From the NCBI GenBank assembly GCA_014218235.1, contig CM024764.1:68237184-68301183 (forward strand): a stretch of 64,000 nucleotides of DNA. The letters run 5' to 3'. Source of the DNA: Colocasia esculenta. Taxonomy: Eukaryota > Streptophyta > Magnoliopsida > Alismatales > Araceae. The notes under the pieces were generated by a model that had not been told where the DNA came from, ran no database searches, and worked only from the letters and a program-made list of their open reading frames with translations. Below are positions 42,277 to 54,495 of this stretch, piece after piece (the stretch's first letter is position 1; the number at the start of each line of letters is the position of its first letter). The position numbers and the translations under genes are program-made.

Positions 42277-42902
42277 ACTGTGATATACAGTATACGCTAT
42301 GGACTTAGAAATTTCGAACTTAGAATCTATGTAGCATAGTTTATGAAAGTAGGTATATAATATTTTTTGATTTCCACAATTTGTAAAGATGAGATATTAA
42401 AAGGTTTTGTCATAACAAAATATTGTGATAGATATTAGTAAACGAGGAGTTGCCCACAGCATAGTGGCTTAATACGTTCATAGTCGATGAGTTGAGTGAA
42501 TTATTATGGAGATAATAATTCACTAAGTCAAAAGAGTACTGAGTTAGAAGAGTTCTGACAGGTGCAACTCACAGTCAGCTCGGTATTGGGCCTAGAGGGT
42601 CATACACATAAGGTGGATGACACAACGATAATAGAGGAATTGATAAGAGTTATCCTATATAGGCTTCTCTCACCAGAATAGTCATACAGTCGTAGCTGGG
42701 TTAATGACATATTGACCATCATCAGGAATAGTTCCTGCGGCTAGATCGCCTCCGTCATAAACTTTGTTTTCTTTGTAGAAGTAGTTGAAGTGAGTTGACA
42801 ACGGGATCGACCGCCGTAAAGAACTTCGTCTTCCTTGTGAAGGTAGTCGAAGTGAGGTTGACAACGAGAATGACTGATGTTAACTCTTGTTGAACATGAG
42901 AT

Positions 42903-43438
42903 TAGGGCTGTCAATGGGACAAGCTGGCCCGATAGGCCCACGGACTTTACCTAATTTTAGATTGGGTCGTAAGACTCTTTTCGTCTATGGGCTTTTAGTT
43001 GGACCTAAAACTCAGCCTGACTAGGCCCATGGCCTAGACTCGGGCTTTGAGTTTGGCCTGACGGGCCAGCCCTACCCGTTCTCTTTTCTTTCTTCTCATT
43101 TTGAATCTTAAGTTTTACTTAGTTAAATTTATGTTATTTTACTTATTTAAAAGTTAAAAATTCTATTTTCAAACAATACGTAAATAACATCAAAACTTTA
43201 CTTGATTGAGTGATATTATAAATTTTTATATTATCACATATAGTATTTTATTGTTAATTTATTTTTTATTTTGGTGTGCAGACCGAATCGGACCTTAGTC
43301 GAGCTTTACATTTTTGTAAAACGTTGGGCCCGGTCCGGCCCACCATAGCTTGGGCAGGGCTTGGGTTTTCATATTCATGAGTCGACCCTGAGCCAGGCTC
43401 ACTAAGCCCGGGCCAAGCCCAACCTATTGGCAGTCCTA
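42903..43438. mobile_element. hAT-type MITE (536 bp)
   Basis: It begins TAGGGCTGTCAATGGG and ends CCTATTGGCAGTCCTA, imperfect inverted repeats. The flanks are CATGAGAT (42895-42902) and CTTGAGAT (43439-43446), an 8-bp TSD with one mismatch. The interior is AT-rich with GGCCC-rich subterminal parts and no coding capacity. Confidence 0.82.
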
Positions 43439-44229
43439 CTTGAGATCGTTAACCCTTAATACTCATGTTAACATGGAGATCGATGACGCTAACATATGTT
43501 AACATCAGATCGATTGTCGTCAGATGGCCTTGACATACCATATCTTGTCGGCAACATAGGCATGGTTGTATCTACGATTTGGCTATACACAACATGGCTT
43601 ACATGCCTCATCCGGACGTGGGTGGGTGAAACCTCTCTATTAGAGGGAAAGGGGCTCCGAAAAATCCATGGGCTAGGGGTTTTAGAGCCCTCTCACCTCC
43701 CTCCTTCTCTTCTCCACCCTTTGGCATGTCTTGTGTGAGAGAGAGGAGAGGTATAGGTGAGACCCTCTTCGCTCCCTTGGTTGTTGGTGCTCCTGCTGCT
43801 GCTTGGCTGCTGTGTTGTTGCACACCTTGGAAGTGCATAAGGAGTGACTCGATGTGGTGGAGAGACGCCCCGACGAGGAGGTATCGTCACCAGTCATCGC
43901 CGTGTGCATATCACTAGAGAGGAGTTCGCGAGAGCTTCTTCCTTCCGACGGGTCAGTTTTACATGTCAGGGGATCTATGAACTCTTCTAAATGAGAATGT
44001 CTCACCCTTGAATGGATTGCATGTGGTTTCATACCCAGTGTTTAGAAATCATTTTGTTTTTAAACTTCCTTCCACTGTGCATTTGATTCCTCCATGACGA
44101 TTCCTAGCAGGAACCACTTCTATCACTACTTTCGAGAGCATCAGACCATGAAGCCAGAGCGTCGAGCAGTACTTTTCCTCTGCCTCAGATCGAACATGCT
44201 ATTGAGCTAGACACCATCAAAAGGCAACT

Positions 44230-44490
44230 TGGACCGAGCTGTGAAGGTCGACACAACTTTAATGGGAGAAGACATCAATCTCCTGCAGGCCTTCTTAGAG
44301 GAGCACATCGACGTCTCGCGATTGTCAGAGGAGAACTACCAGAATTGACTATAGGTAATCATGCATAGACTCAATGTTGACCCCTCATCTGAAAAGATTC
44401 TATCCAGAGTTTCTCCTCTAATGTTTACTTCAGAGGATAGTAAGATGGCCTGAGAAATAAAATGGGTGACAAAGTTCACTCTTATCCAAG
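44230..44490 (+). pseudogene. Degraded Ty3/gypsy pre-RT/RT remnant
   Basis: The plus strand reads GEDINLLQAFLEEHIDVSRL, a stop, then VIMHRLNVDPSSEKI. This resembles the start of gypsy RT, where H[KR]LNVDP precedes the fingers. Stops interrupt it, and the chromovirus LTR at 44497 follows. Too short to place in a lineage. Confidence 0.45.
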
Positions 44491-44496
44491 GTAAAC

Positions 44497-44999
44497 TGTC
44501 ACGCCTCAATATTTAGCAGCGAATAAATATCGCGATGCGTGAACATACAAATAGATGTATCACAGTTGAGTAGCACAGAGTCACAATTAAACTACAACAC
44601 ATTTGAGACCACAATTGTCATCAAAAGTACTCTTTATTCCATTTCAATCCACTAGTTACAACCTTACATAAGAAGAACCAACTAAAGGGTCCATTATTCA
44701 AATATAAATTCATGAAAATATACATGAAATATATCACTATTACATAAACTACTCAGACATCTATTCCTAATACTTCATCTCCTCATATGACGGGTGCTCA
44801 TCACTCTTGCCCTGCCCCATTGGATTCAATGAGATCCACATCACTACCTGAAATGGACAGGATGATAGGGTGAGCGAACTAGCTCAGTAGGATTTACATC
44901 TTAATTTGTGGGCACTAATATACATGATTAACATTTTAAATGGGCAGGATATGAACATGATGACGATGCATGTAGTACTAACAGGTCAAATAGCTGAAT
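44497..44999 (-). repeat. Chromovirus LTR fragment
   Basis: It begins TGTCACGCCTC followed by TTTAGCAGCGAATAAAT, matching the start of the solo LTR at 56959 and, on the other strand, the end of 9628-12586. It is interrupted at 45000 by the LARD-like element; its remainder is not recognisable after the gap. Confidence 0.7.
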
Positions 45000-47900
45000 T
45001 GTAACGACCGACGTCCCCGGACCCCTGCCAGGGACCCCGAAGGTCGTGCCGCCACCCATGGATCCGAAGATCCGGAAGGTTAGAGTTTAGTCCAGTGAGA
45101 TAAGCAATGAATTCAAATAACTATAACAAGAAAGACGGTACATTAACAAAGAAATTAAGTACAATAGTCCCAAATAAAAGTATAGGTATAGAAAGAAGGT
45201 GCAGTCCTTAAGGGGCCACCCCAGGACCTACAAAAGGCCACTCTCCACTCACGCTACAAGAGCACTCACTCTCACAACTCACACTGCTGGCAATGCATAG
45301 CGCAACAAACCGCCACAACAACCGTCCGGCAACGAACTCCTGCAACAGCGAGTCCCTACCTGAAGAGAGTAGGGGGTGAGCCTCGCAAACAAGGCTCAGT
45401 AGGGATTACCAGTCCCTTATTAGCCAGAGCAGCAGGAACTCCAACAGAGCGGAAGCAAAACTACTCTACAAAGCAGTAAGGCGAGAAACACCTACTGCAG
45501 AGTACTACCAAATAGAGGAAACAAAGTAAACGCCTCGACCACAACCCGGGTCAGGATAAACACGATTCCCATAGAACCAGTGGAGTCAACACATGCGGAA
45601 GCAACTAGAGCAACGCCACGACCCGCAACCAGGGTTGGGCCAGAGCAACACAATGCGGAAGCAAACCCTCGGCACACACCCGCCAAGACAAAAGCTCACG
45701 GAACCCCGGAGCGACCACGTGAGACCAGAGTCTCACGACACAAGCACCCAACATCCCAAACCTCCACGAGGTCAAGAAGAACAACCAGGTGTCACCACGA
45801 GAGACACCGAACACCCTGTGAGAAGCAAGTCTCACCACAGCACGGCCACCTCAGACCTCCACAAGGTCGAGAGTCCATAAGCATAACCAACCTACACCTC
45901 GGACACTCCACGAGGTCAGGGAACTACACCTACCAGTGCCACCACAAACGGCACCAAGGAACAGGTTATCGAAACAGCAGTTGGGTGTCTACACAAGACA
46001 TCCCGAGAGAACCCGTAAAATGGAAACCACTAAACACGGCCCACAAGGCCAACGACAAAGCCTAAGGAAGCGAGACACAGCTAGGCTACAACCACTGTGT
46101 AAACCAGTGCAACGAGAACACAATCTCGGAAACTACATGTGAAACAACGTCACAGCAAGAACAACCAAGCCACCGCCACAAGCAGCTAAGAGAGGGACAC
46201 ACAGTCCACCCCTCTAGCACACCGGTTGCTGACTCCTGCCTACGATCTCTCTAGGTACAGTGAGGCTAGCGAGTCACAGCAAAGAACACCACCACAAACA
46301 CCGCAGTTCGGCCGAACTGCGGCCCACGCCTGACTTCCCTATGCGGCTCTGGAACTAGCGCAGAGCGAGGTAGTGAGAAGGACTAGCGGGTCCGCACCGA
46401 ACGAGCGCCTGAACCACCCCGGAGACCCAGACTAGCTAACAGAGCTCAACAAATGGCTCACGCTGCTACCCCACTGTTTTCCCCTTCTCCTCCATGTCTG
46501 AGACTTGAGCACGCCCGCCGCCCGGAGAACTCCCTCAACAGACGCACGGGGCTAGGGGTCCCAGGTAATGGTAACAACCTGTCTCACAGACAAGCCCTCA
46601 AGTGCCGAGCACCGGGAGAAAGAGAACTGGCATGGCAACCACCACAGAAACTGCACAACTGGCTTGTAACTAAGACAAGCCCAGCTGGCACAGGCACGCA
46701 CGACACCCCTTCTAGGAACAGCCTCCAGAAGGGCTGTCGGCCAACACCGACACACACGGCACGGCCTGAGAAACCAGAACACCACCAAACAGCACAGAAA
46801 CCAACTCTCTTCTAATAATCGATCGGCGACCAGACAATCGATTATTAGACAGACGCGATCCTCCTAGCGACACCGCTAGGACACGGCCACGAAGGTGTCA
46901 CCTTCGGTCACTGAACGCAGGGAGGAAACCTGCCACATTCCCATCAGAAGGTCCTAAGAGCACACCCTGCCCTGGGGATATCATATGCCGACACACCAAC
47001 TGTGGCCACAGAAAACACCCACGATAACACAGGCCATGTTGCGCCCTCCTAGCGCGTCGCGATCACATCGCGACGATCAGAGCCACCGCGATAAACACTC
47101 TAATGCGATGGGGAGGCGGTCGTGACAACAGAGCTGTAGAGACAGGAAACTGGGTCGCGACAATCGACCACGCCGCGACAGCAACCCTGTCCCGATGGGA
47201 AATCGGGTCGCGACGTGACCTTATCGCGACGGCCACCCGCACCACGCTAAGGTCGCGTCGGACCGGGGCGATGCCTTCTCTGATGTTGCGACGCACTCGG
47301 CAGTCGTGACATCAGCTGGAAGGCCGACCGATGAGATCCACATCCCATGATCGCCCACAACGCTACAATAGCACAACACGGGGAGGGGAGCATGGTGAAA
47401 GCAATAAAAGCATGCAACACCCAGTAGGACCTCCAATCCACACTAACAAGAAAGGGCACAAGCATCCTTACCCTTTGAAGAACCAAAACCCCCAAAGGGG
47501 CCTTCACGAAGCCACGGCTGCCACCCTCCTCTCTCCTCGCCGCCACTCTAAGCTCCACACGAGCCGCCGCCGGCACCTCCGAGCTCCAACTGCCGGAGAA
47601 GAAGGAGGAGACCTCTCCTCCTCGGAGAGGAGAAGTAAAGAGGAGGAAAATCCAAAAGGAGGGGAAGGGAGAGCCGGCCAAGGATTTTAGCCTGCGGCTC
47701 CCAAAACACGACGAGGCGAGGACATCGCTTTACCAACCGTAACCCGACAGCCACCCCCACCGCGACCCGGAACGCGCCATACCTGGGCACCTCAACATCC
47801 TGACGGTCCCCCTGCCACGCCTGCCACTCTGACAGGCAGAAGACGCATGTCAGAAGACCAAAAAGTGAAACCCTTTTCGTGACCCATTGACCGGGCGCAA

Positions 47901-48040
47901 CAAGAACGCGACGCGACCACCGGTCACGACTTGGATGGCTGTCGCGATGGGCAGCACCGTCACGACACTAACGCTTCGCCAATGCGGATGCGTTAGTGGC
48001 CAGCCATCCCACACCGCAGCCGAAAGCCCGAGATGTTACA
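45000..48040 (-). repeat. 3' LTR of the LARD-like element (3041 bp)
   Basis: The plus-strand ends are TGTAACGACC and ATGTTACA. The right copy at 51549 follows it colinearly, with many small losses. It includes a TCGCGA-word patch (47055-47235), a GC-rich leader-like stretch (47500-47700, many CTCCTC/GAGGAG) and a second CG patch (47905-47960). Open frames on either strand are short and show no domains. Confidence 0.82.
47040..47310. repeat. TCGCGA-word cluster in the LARD LTR
   Basis: Words such as CGTCGCGATC, ATCGCGACG, GGGTCGCGAC (twice) and GCCGCGACAG occur within 270 bases. The counterpart in the other LTR is at 53570-53870, where several words have TCGTGA or TCATGA decay. Confidence 0.85.
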
Positions 48041-50325
48041 ATACATCCAACAACAAAACAAAAATAATTCATCCTCAAAATCAAGGGCGAAACCCGGTCG
48101 AGGAGAAAACAACCAGTGCAAGGTAACCACTAAGTCGTACACGACTTCCCGATGGTCACCACCACGACCTCGCCACAAACGGAGTGCTAAACTAGACATC
48201 CGACAGCTCACCGAGCACACACCAACTGGCGCGGAGCACACAATCAGATGTCAACAACTCTACAGGCGCGGCACGCACCAAGCCAACCAGAAACACTGAA
48301 ACCGCCAGAGTCGAAAACCACACGACTGATCCCTCAACAGACCACGTTGTTGAGACCAACCGGTCAGTAACTCATTCTGTCGCCAACGGCTAGATAGAGG
48401 ACACCGCTACTGATGGCAACCGATAAACACCAAGAGGTCACCACAAGACTCCGCTGAATGGCTCCGCACAACTATCAACAGCTAGCACCTATGTCAAGGC
48501 AAACGAGAGCTTCTTAGGGTGACCCAAAACCAAGCGGCAGCATGCACGTGGAGAACACCACGGCACGCAGCACAGTGTCCACCGACACCACTCAATCTTA
48601 ACCAGATCGTCCTCATGTTCAACAAGGACACACACAACTATGGAGCCACAAAAACTAACCAAGGGCTCCACAAGCACACTCGACCGCAGAGGCAAAACCA
48701 AGGAAGACGTCTGAGGTTGGCAAGGCCTGACAACTCGAGACGTCGGCAAACTACACGGGAAATGAAACAATTGCAGAGGTCGAAGCCAGCATGTCAACCT
48801 CAAAGGACCCAAACCGAACACTCTCTCGCTCCCAAGCGAGAGGGAAAACTCAGACACAGCCCAACCAAAGCCTGGCGTACCACCGTAGGGCTACCTAGAC
48901 AAAGCAAAGCAGCCACCCCATAGTGGTAATGGTACAGCCACAAGCATCGGCCAGCACAAGGTGTCCCAGAGGCAGAAAACTCAACCCCTAAAACCTCGAA
49001 CACCGAGCAAACTCGCGAAGCGATGCACGAAGCTTACGATCAGGACACACGTCACAACACACGGTGCCAACACAAGCACCAAGAGCCACCCAAGGTACAA
49101 TACAATGCACCTAGGCTCCAAAACGGAACAAAACGAACCACTCGAGCACGGAGCACAGGGTGCCACCACAAGCACCAAAACTATGCAGGAAGCAACACAG
49201 TTGCACCGACGGCCAAAACCACATGGCTAACAGGAAGACTCTCCATAAGAGACCTACCAAAAGCCACCCACAAGAAAGCCGCAAGCCAAAAAGGGCAGAA
49301 CAGGCCACAACCGGCCACAAACCCTCAGGCACAAGGCCACAAACATCGAAAAAGAAACAGCTCCAGGTGTAGTACACAACCTCACTAACGGCCAGAAACG
49401 ACTCAAGGCCAACAAAAAGGGGACTCTCCACCAGAGACCACAAGAGAAACGCCTGACAAACTAACAGCCTCAAGAGTGCACAACAACCATATTGGCTCTT
49501 AGAAGCGCGCAACACTGGGCACCGCTCCTACCACCACAGGTAGAGAGGGCCACACACCAGACAGCGACAAGTACCTCCAAGCACAGCTGAGGCACAAGTG
49601 GAAACACACACCGGGACGATGCTTGCACGAGCAAGCCAAACAATAGAAAATCGGTGCCACCTCACACTGAACATAGGGCACGCTGCCCTACATCGTCCAG
49701 TCAGGCGACAAGAAACCAGCACAGCAAGAGAAGGCACAATGGGTTACCACAACCCATCGTGCCACAGGAAACAAAGCGCACACGAAGGGAGGCAACTAGG
49801 TCAACCTCAAAACAACTCACAGGGGAGGGACCTTCGCCGTCGCCATGGTGCGCAACACAGCACCAAGGCCATGGCAGAGCACCACCACCCCGAGCAAACC
49901 ACGGAAAGTAGAGGAAGAAGGCACACAACAGGCCTCCTCCGCACACGAAAGAGGAAAACAACAACGCAAGGCTAGCACTCCCATAAGAGGCACAGCCAGC
50001 CAAACACCCATGCACTCACCAGACTACCATCTGGCAGAGCCCACAGGGTGCGAGAAATGAAGCAACCACCCGACCACAGGGACACACGAAGTCCCACCAG
50101 CATAGCCGAGAAAACTGAAACGAACAGGAAGACAACCTGGCCAGCACAACGGCCAGACGCACGGCCAAGGGCACAACACCTCGACCGATAACGCCCAAAC
50201 AGACTGTAACACAGACAGTCTGATCGGCAACGACGTAGCTCATCTCTACAGAGAGAGACAGCAGCGACAACCAAATCAAACACAAGGCAGCTTGGGGAGG
50301 ACCTCCACCCAAGCGCCAAGAGCCG

Positions 50326-50872
50326 TTCTGGAAACATCACCAGAATGCAGCCCCAAACAAATTGGCCACAGAGAGAACACAGCAGACAGCGGAAGCACAC
50401 ACAACTAGTTCTGGAAGACCCCTCCCCCAGAACACCAAGCGTTGTTCTGGGAAGACCCACCAAATGCACCAGCCAACACCAACAGCATACCTCAACCCTG
50501 AGATAGCACAACAACCAACAGAACAAGCCCACCTAACGGTCCTGAGAGCAAACCTCACCAGGACAACAACCAACATTTCTGGGAAACTGCATTAGAACGC
50601 AGGGCAACCAAGCGATTCACCTCAACCCGAGGGCAACGCAACAGCAACCAACCACACAACAGAGACCTCAACAAAGAGGCAACACAGCAGAAGACTTCAA
50701 CGAGCACAGAAGCAGTCCCAGAGGGAGAGCAACTCTCACTAGGACAACATAACAGTTCTGGGAAACACCACCAGAACACAGCAGCCAAGCGGTGCAACTC
50801 AACCCAGGGGGCAACGTCAGCGAGCAAAGCAACGAGCAAATAGTTCTGGGGAAGCCTCACTTCCACCAGAAT
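50326..50872. repeat. Six TTCTGG...CCAGAA inverted words in LARD interior
   Basis: GTTCTGGAAACATCACCAGAA-like units start near 50326, 50408, 50443, 50575, 50755 and 50843. Four have both arms. Each is followed by CCAAGCG or AACCCAG phrases, suggesting a decayed longer tandem unit. TTCTGGAA also fits a TTCNNGAA heat-shock half-site pair, but full heat-shock elements are not present. Confidence 0.6.
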
Positions 50873-51087
50873 AGTAGAGAAAAACTCTGGGAGCCCCTCA
50901 CCATAGTTTGCAACTACCCCAGCACACAGTCGGAAGCAACCACAGACAGGTGTCGCAGCGCTCAACGAGCAGTGCAACACGCACATAAGCATCTGCTTAG
51001 CTCGAGCAACAACGCCGACTAAGCAGAGCCAGCAGTGCACAACGGTGCACAGGCCACAAGGCCAAACACACAGCCAACAACACACAA

Positions 51088-51195
51088 CCCCCACAACAAG
51101 GGGACATCCAACAAGGACACACCCCAACAAGAAGGGGACATCCAACAAGGACGCACCCCAACACAAGGGGACATCCAATAAGGCAAGGACACCTT
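51088..51195. repeat. Three-copy 33-base tandem repeat
   Basis: GGGGACATCCAACAAGG recurs at about 51100, 51134 and 51167, with an ACACCCCAACA-type linker. Confidence 0.85.
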
Positions 51196-51535
51196 CTACC
51201 AGTTCCGAAGACCACAACTCTGCACCGGTGAAGGCCACACCACACGTAGGCTCTCTCAGCCTCGTGACACACCCACACCAATGCGCAGGCTGACGACGAA
51301 CCCAACCGCGCACACGAGCGAACCAGCAACCACACTCAAAGCATGCGCTCCCAGCAACAGCAGCAATGCTCTCCTGCAGCTCACAACTCAGACCCTGCTG
51401 GAAAGCTAACCACCTGCAACACAGACCAAATGCTACCTAAAATCAACTCTACACGGACGGGCCAGCAGCGCACTAGTACCTTTCTTTGGGACAGCCATAG
51501 TTATTAACTCATTACAAATCTCGTTAGACCCCTGA

Positions 51536-51547
51536 GCTCTGATACCA
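51536..51547 (-). other. iMet primer binding site of the LARD-like element
   Basis: The minus strand reads TGGTATCAGAGC, one base from the LTR end (CGTTACA). It fixes the orientation as minus and shows that the flanking copies are LTRs, not a segmental duplication. Confidence 0.92.
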
Positions 51548-51548
51548 T

Positions 51549-54395
51549 TGTAACGATCCGACCTCCCGGACCCCCTCCAGAGACCCCCGAAGGTCGTGCC
51601 GCCACCCACGAATCCGAAGACCCGGAAGAGTTAGAATTTAGTCCAGTGAGATAAGCAATGAATTCAAATAACTATAACAAGAAAGAATGTACAGTAACAA
51701 AGAAATTAAGTACAACATGTCCCAAATAAAAATACAGGTGCAGAAAGAAGACGCAGTCCTTAAGGGGCATACCCGAGGACTTGCAAAAAAGCCACTCTCA
51801 ACTCACGCTACAAGAGCACTCACACTCAAAACTCACACTGCGGGCAATGCACGCGCAACAAACCGCCACCATGACCATCCGAAAATGAACACCTACGACA
51901 GTGATCCCTACCTGAAGAGAGTAGGGGGTGAGCCTCGCAAACAAGGCTCAGTAGGGATTACCAGTCCCTTACCAGCCGGAGCAGCAGGAACTCCAACATA
52001 GCGGAAGCAAAACTACTCTACAAAGTAGTAAAGCGAGAAACACCTACTGCAGAGTACTACAAAACAGAGTAAACGCCTCGACCACACCGGGTCAAGCTAA
52101 CAAGACTCCCGCAAAACCAGCGGAGTCAACACATGCGGAAGCACTAGAGCAACGCCACGGCCGCAACCATGGTCGGGCCAGAGAAACACAATGTGGAAGC
52201 AAACCCTCGGCATACACCCGCCGAGACAAAGAAGCTCACGGAACCCTGAAGCGACCACGTGAGACTAGAGTCTCACGACACAAGCACCCCAACATCCCAG
52301 ACCTCCACGAGGTCGGGATTAAACAACCAGGTGTCACCACGAGAGACACCGAACAACCATGTGAGAAGCAACGTCTCACCATAGGCACGGCCACCTCAGA
52401 CCTCCACAAGGTCGAGAGTCCACAAGCAGACCAACCTGCACCTCGGACACTCCACGAGGTCAGGGAACTACACCTACCGGTGCCACCACAAACGGCACCA
52501 AGGAATGGTTATCGAAAATAGTAGTTGGTGTCTACACAAGACACCCCGAGAGAACCGTAAAATGGAAACCACTAAACACGGCCTACAAGGCCAACCGACA
52601 AAGCCCAAGGAAGTGAGACACGGCTAGGCTAACACCACCGTGTAAACCAGTGCAACGAGAACACAATCTCGGAAACTACGTGTGAAACAATGTCACAACA
52701 AGAACAACCAAGCCACCGCCACAAGCAGCTCAGAGAGGGACACACAGTCCACCCCTCTAGCACGCCGGCCGCTGACTCCTTCCTACGACCTCTCTAGGTA
52801 GAGTGAGGTTAGCGAGTCCAACAAAGACATCACCACAAACACCGCAGTCCGCCGAACTGCAGCCTCACACCTGACCTCCCTACATGGCTCCGGAACCAGC
52901 ACAGAGTGAGGCAATAAGAAGGACTAGCTGGTCCGCAGCGGACGAGTGCCAGAACCACCCCCGAAGACCCAGACCAGCTAAGAGAGCTCAACAATGGCTC
53001 ACGAGCCCCACCGTTTTTCCCCTTCTGCTACAAGTTCGAGACTTGAGCACGCCTGCTGCCCGGAGAACTCCCTCAACAGACGCACGGGGCTAGGGGTCCC
53101 AGGTAACGGTAACAACCTGCCTCGTGGACAAGCCCTCAAGTGCCGAGCATCGGGCGAAAGAGAACTGGCGGGCAAGCACCACAGAAACAGTACAACTTGC
53201 TTGTAACTAAGACAAGCCCCTGGCCACGCTGGCACGCACACGGCACCCCTTCTAGGCACAGCCTCCAAAATGGCCGTCGGCCAACACCGGCACACATGGC
53301 ACGGCCCGAGAAACCGGAACACTGGACAAACAGCACAGAAACCAACGCTATTCTAATAATCGATCGGCGACCAGACCATCAATTATTAGACAGATGCGAG
53401 CCTCCTAGCGACACCGCTAGGACACACCCACGAAGGTGTCACCTTCAGTCTCTGAACGCAGGGAGGCAACCTGCCGCGTTCCCACCAGAAGGTCCTAAAG
53501 GCACACCCTGCCTTGGGGCACACGCTGACATGTCAACCGTGGCCACGGAAAACACCCATGGTAAGATAGGCCTTGTCGCGCCCTCCTAGCCCATCGTGAT
53601 CACATCATGACGGTCAGAGCCACCGTGAAAAATGCACGGATGTGATGGGGAGCGGGTCGCGGCAACAGAGCTGTCGCGATAGGAAACTGGGTCGCGACCA
53701 CCATTGTCGCGACAGTCGACCTGCCGCGACAGTAACCCTATCGCGACGGAACTGGGTCACGACGTGACCTTATCCGCTGGAGACGGCCACCTGCGCCGTG
53801 ATAAGGTCATGTCGAACCAAGGCAACACCTTCTCTAATGTCGCGACGCGCTCGGCGGTCGCGACATCAGCTGGAAGGCCGACCGAGAGGATCACATCCCG
53901 TGATCGCCCACAAACGCTACAACTAGCACAACACGGGAGGGGAGCATGGTGAAGCAATAAAAGCATGCAAAACACCAGTAGGACTTCCAATCCACAATAA
54001 CAAGAAAGGGCACAAGCATCCTACCCATTTGAAGAACCGAAACCCTCAAAGGGGCCTTCACGAAGCCACGGCCGCCACCTCCTTGCTCCTCGTCGCCGCT
54101 CCAAGTTCGCACGAGCCACCGCCAGCACCTCCAAGCTCCAACCGTCGGAGAAGAAGGAGGAGACCTCTCCTCCTCGAAGAGGAGAAGGAAAAGGGGAGGA
54201 AAAGCAAAAAGGAGGGGAAGAAAGATCTGTCCATGGCTTTTAGCCTGCGGCTCCCAAAACGCATGGGGCGGGACGTTGCGTTACCAAACCGTAAGGCAAC
54301 GGCCGTCCCCACCGCGATCGAACCGCCCCGACCTGGGCGCCGCGACAGCCTGATAGGTCCCCCTGCCACGCCTGCCACTCTGACAGGCGGTAGAC
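51549..54395 (-). repeat. 5' LTR of the LARD-like element (incomplete)
   Basis: Colinear with 45000-47850. The last 190 bases or so are hidden by the N run. Relative to the left copy it shows frequent one- to several-base losses and C/T or G/A changes. Confidence 0.82.
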
Positions 54396-54495
54396 NNNNN
54401 NNNNNNNNNNNNNNNNNNNNNNNNNNNNNNNNNNNNNNNNNNNNNNNNNNNNNNNNNNNNNNNNNNNNNNNNNNNNNNNNNNNNNNNNNNNNNNN
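54396..54495. other. Assembly gap (100 N)
   Basis: A run of exactly 100 N, the usual placeholder for a gap of unknown size. The sequence changes from LARD LTR to unrelated AT-rich DNA across it. Confidence 0.99.

Larger units (their letters stand above)
12587..42430 (-). mobile_element. Sirevirus C (Ty1/copia), truncated and split by two insertions
   Basis: Pieces in minus-strand order are: LTR 40379-about 42430, PBS 40365-40376, gag 39166-40327, gag coiled coil 15450-15961, protease and integrase 12587-13970. The gaps are filled by Sirevirus B (15967-39160, flanked by TAACT at 15962-15966 and 39161-39165) and by a hAT element (13971-15449). RT, RNase H and the 3' LTR are missing beyond 12587. 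The GPKKIWVPK motif before the protease and the gag with two zinc knuckles place it with the Sireviruses. It is the oldest layer of this nest. Confidence 0.85.
40379..42430 (-). repeat. 5' LTR of Sirevirus C
   Basis: The minus-strand end is at 40379 beside the PBS. The far end is approximate, as no second LTR exists for comparison. It contains a TATA box (41115-41124), a double CTTCCCTT...GGGGTACAAAG unit near 40698-40765 and the hairpin word array at 41850-42276. No coding region is supported. Confidence 0.7.
42431..44496. repeat. Composite of old LTR-element debris
   Basis: The plus strand has LTR-like phrases (near 42575-42605 and 43660-43690, CTAGGGGTTTTAGAGCCCTCT) typical of copia LTRs. 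There is a diverged duplication around GAAGTAGTTGAAGTGAG / GAAGGTAGTCGAAGTGAG (42777-42795 and 42839-42856). A hAT MITE splits it. No termini or complete frames are visible. Confidence 0.45.
48041..51548 (-). other. Non-coding interior of the LARD-like element
   Basis: There is no gag, protease, RT or integrase similarity in any frame. Long minus-strand frames here (up to 252 codons, 50555-51313) are Cys/Trp/Val/Leu-rich products of base skew and repeats, not proteins I can support. The first bases on the left read as the typical chromovirus pre-LTR phrase (minus strand TTTTGAGGATGAATTATT), but without a clear polypurine tract. Confidence 0.7.
45000..54395 (-). mobile_element. LARD-like non-autonomous LTR retrotransposon, right end in gap
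   Basis: Two colinear LTRs (45000-48040, and 51549 to the gap) flank a 3.5 kb interior with no gag or pol. A perfect iMet PBS complement sits one base from the right LTR. LTRs of several kb, a non-coding interior of about 3.5 kb and an intact PBS are the defining marks of large retrotransposon derivatives. It must use the enzymes of another element. The plus strand is strikingly C and A rich (CCACAAC-type runs). The TSD cannot be checked because the right terminus is lost. Confidence 0.82.

Noticed and set aside
50326..50872. Functional heat-shock elements
   Set aside because: TTCTGGAA gives only one pair of half-sites per unit; three alternating half-sites are not seen, and the units are in the interior rather than a promoter.
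50555..51313. A 252-codon minus-strand frame in the LARD interior
   Set aside because: Cys/Trp/Val/Leu-rich with internal repeats arising from base skew and the 33-base tandem repeat; no domain, and similar frames occur in overlapping phases.
45000..54395. Segmental tandem duplication of 45000-48040 and 51549-54395
   Set aside because: A perfect tRNA-Met PBS adjoins the right copy, and both copies start TGTAACGA, so they are LTRs of one element.
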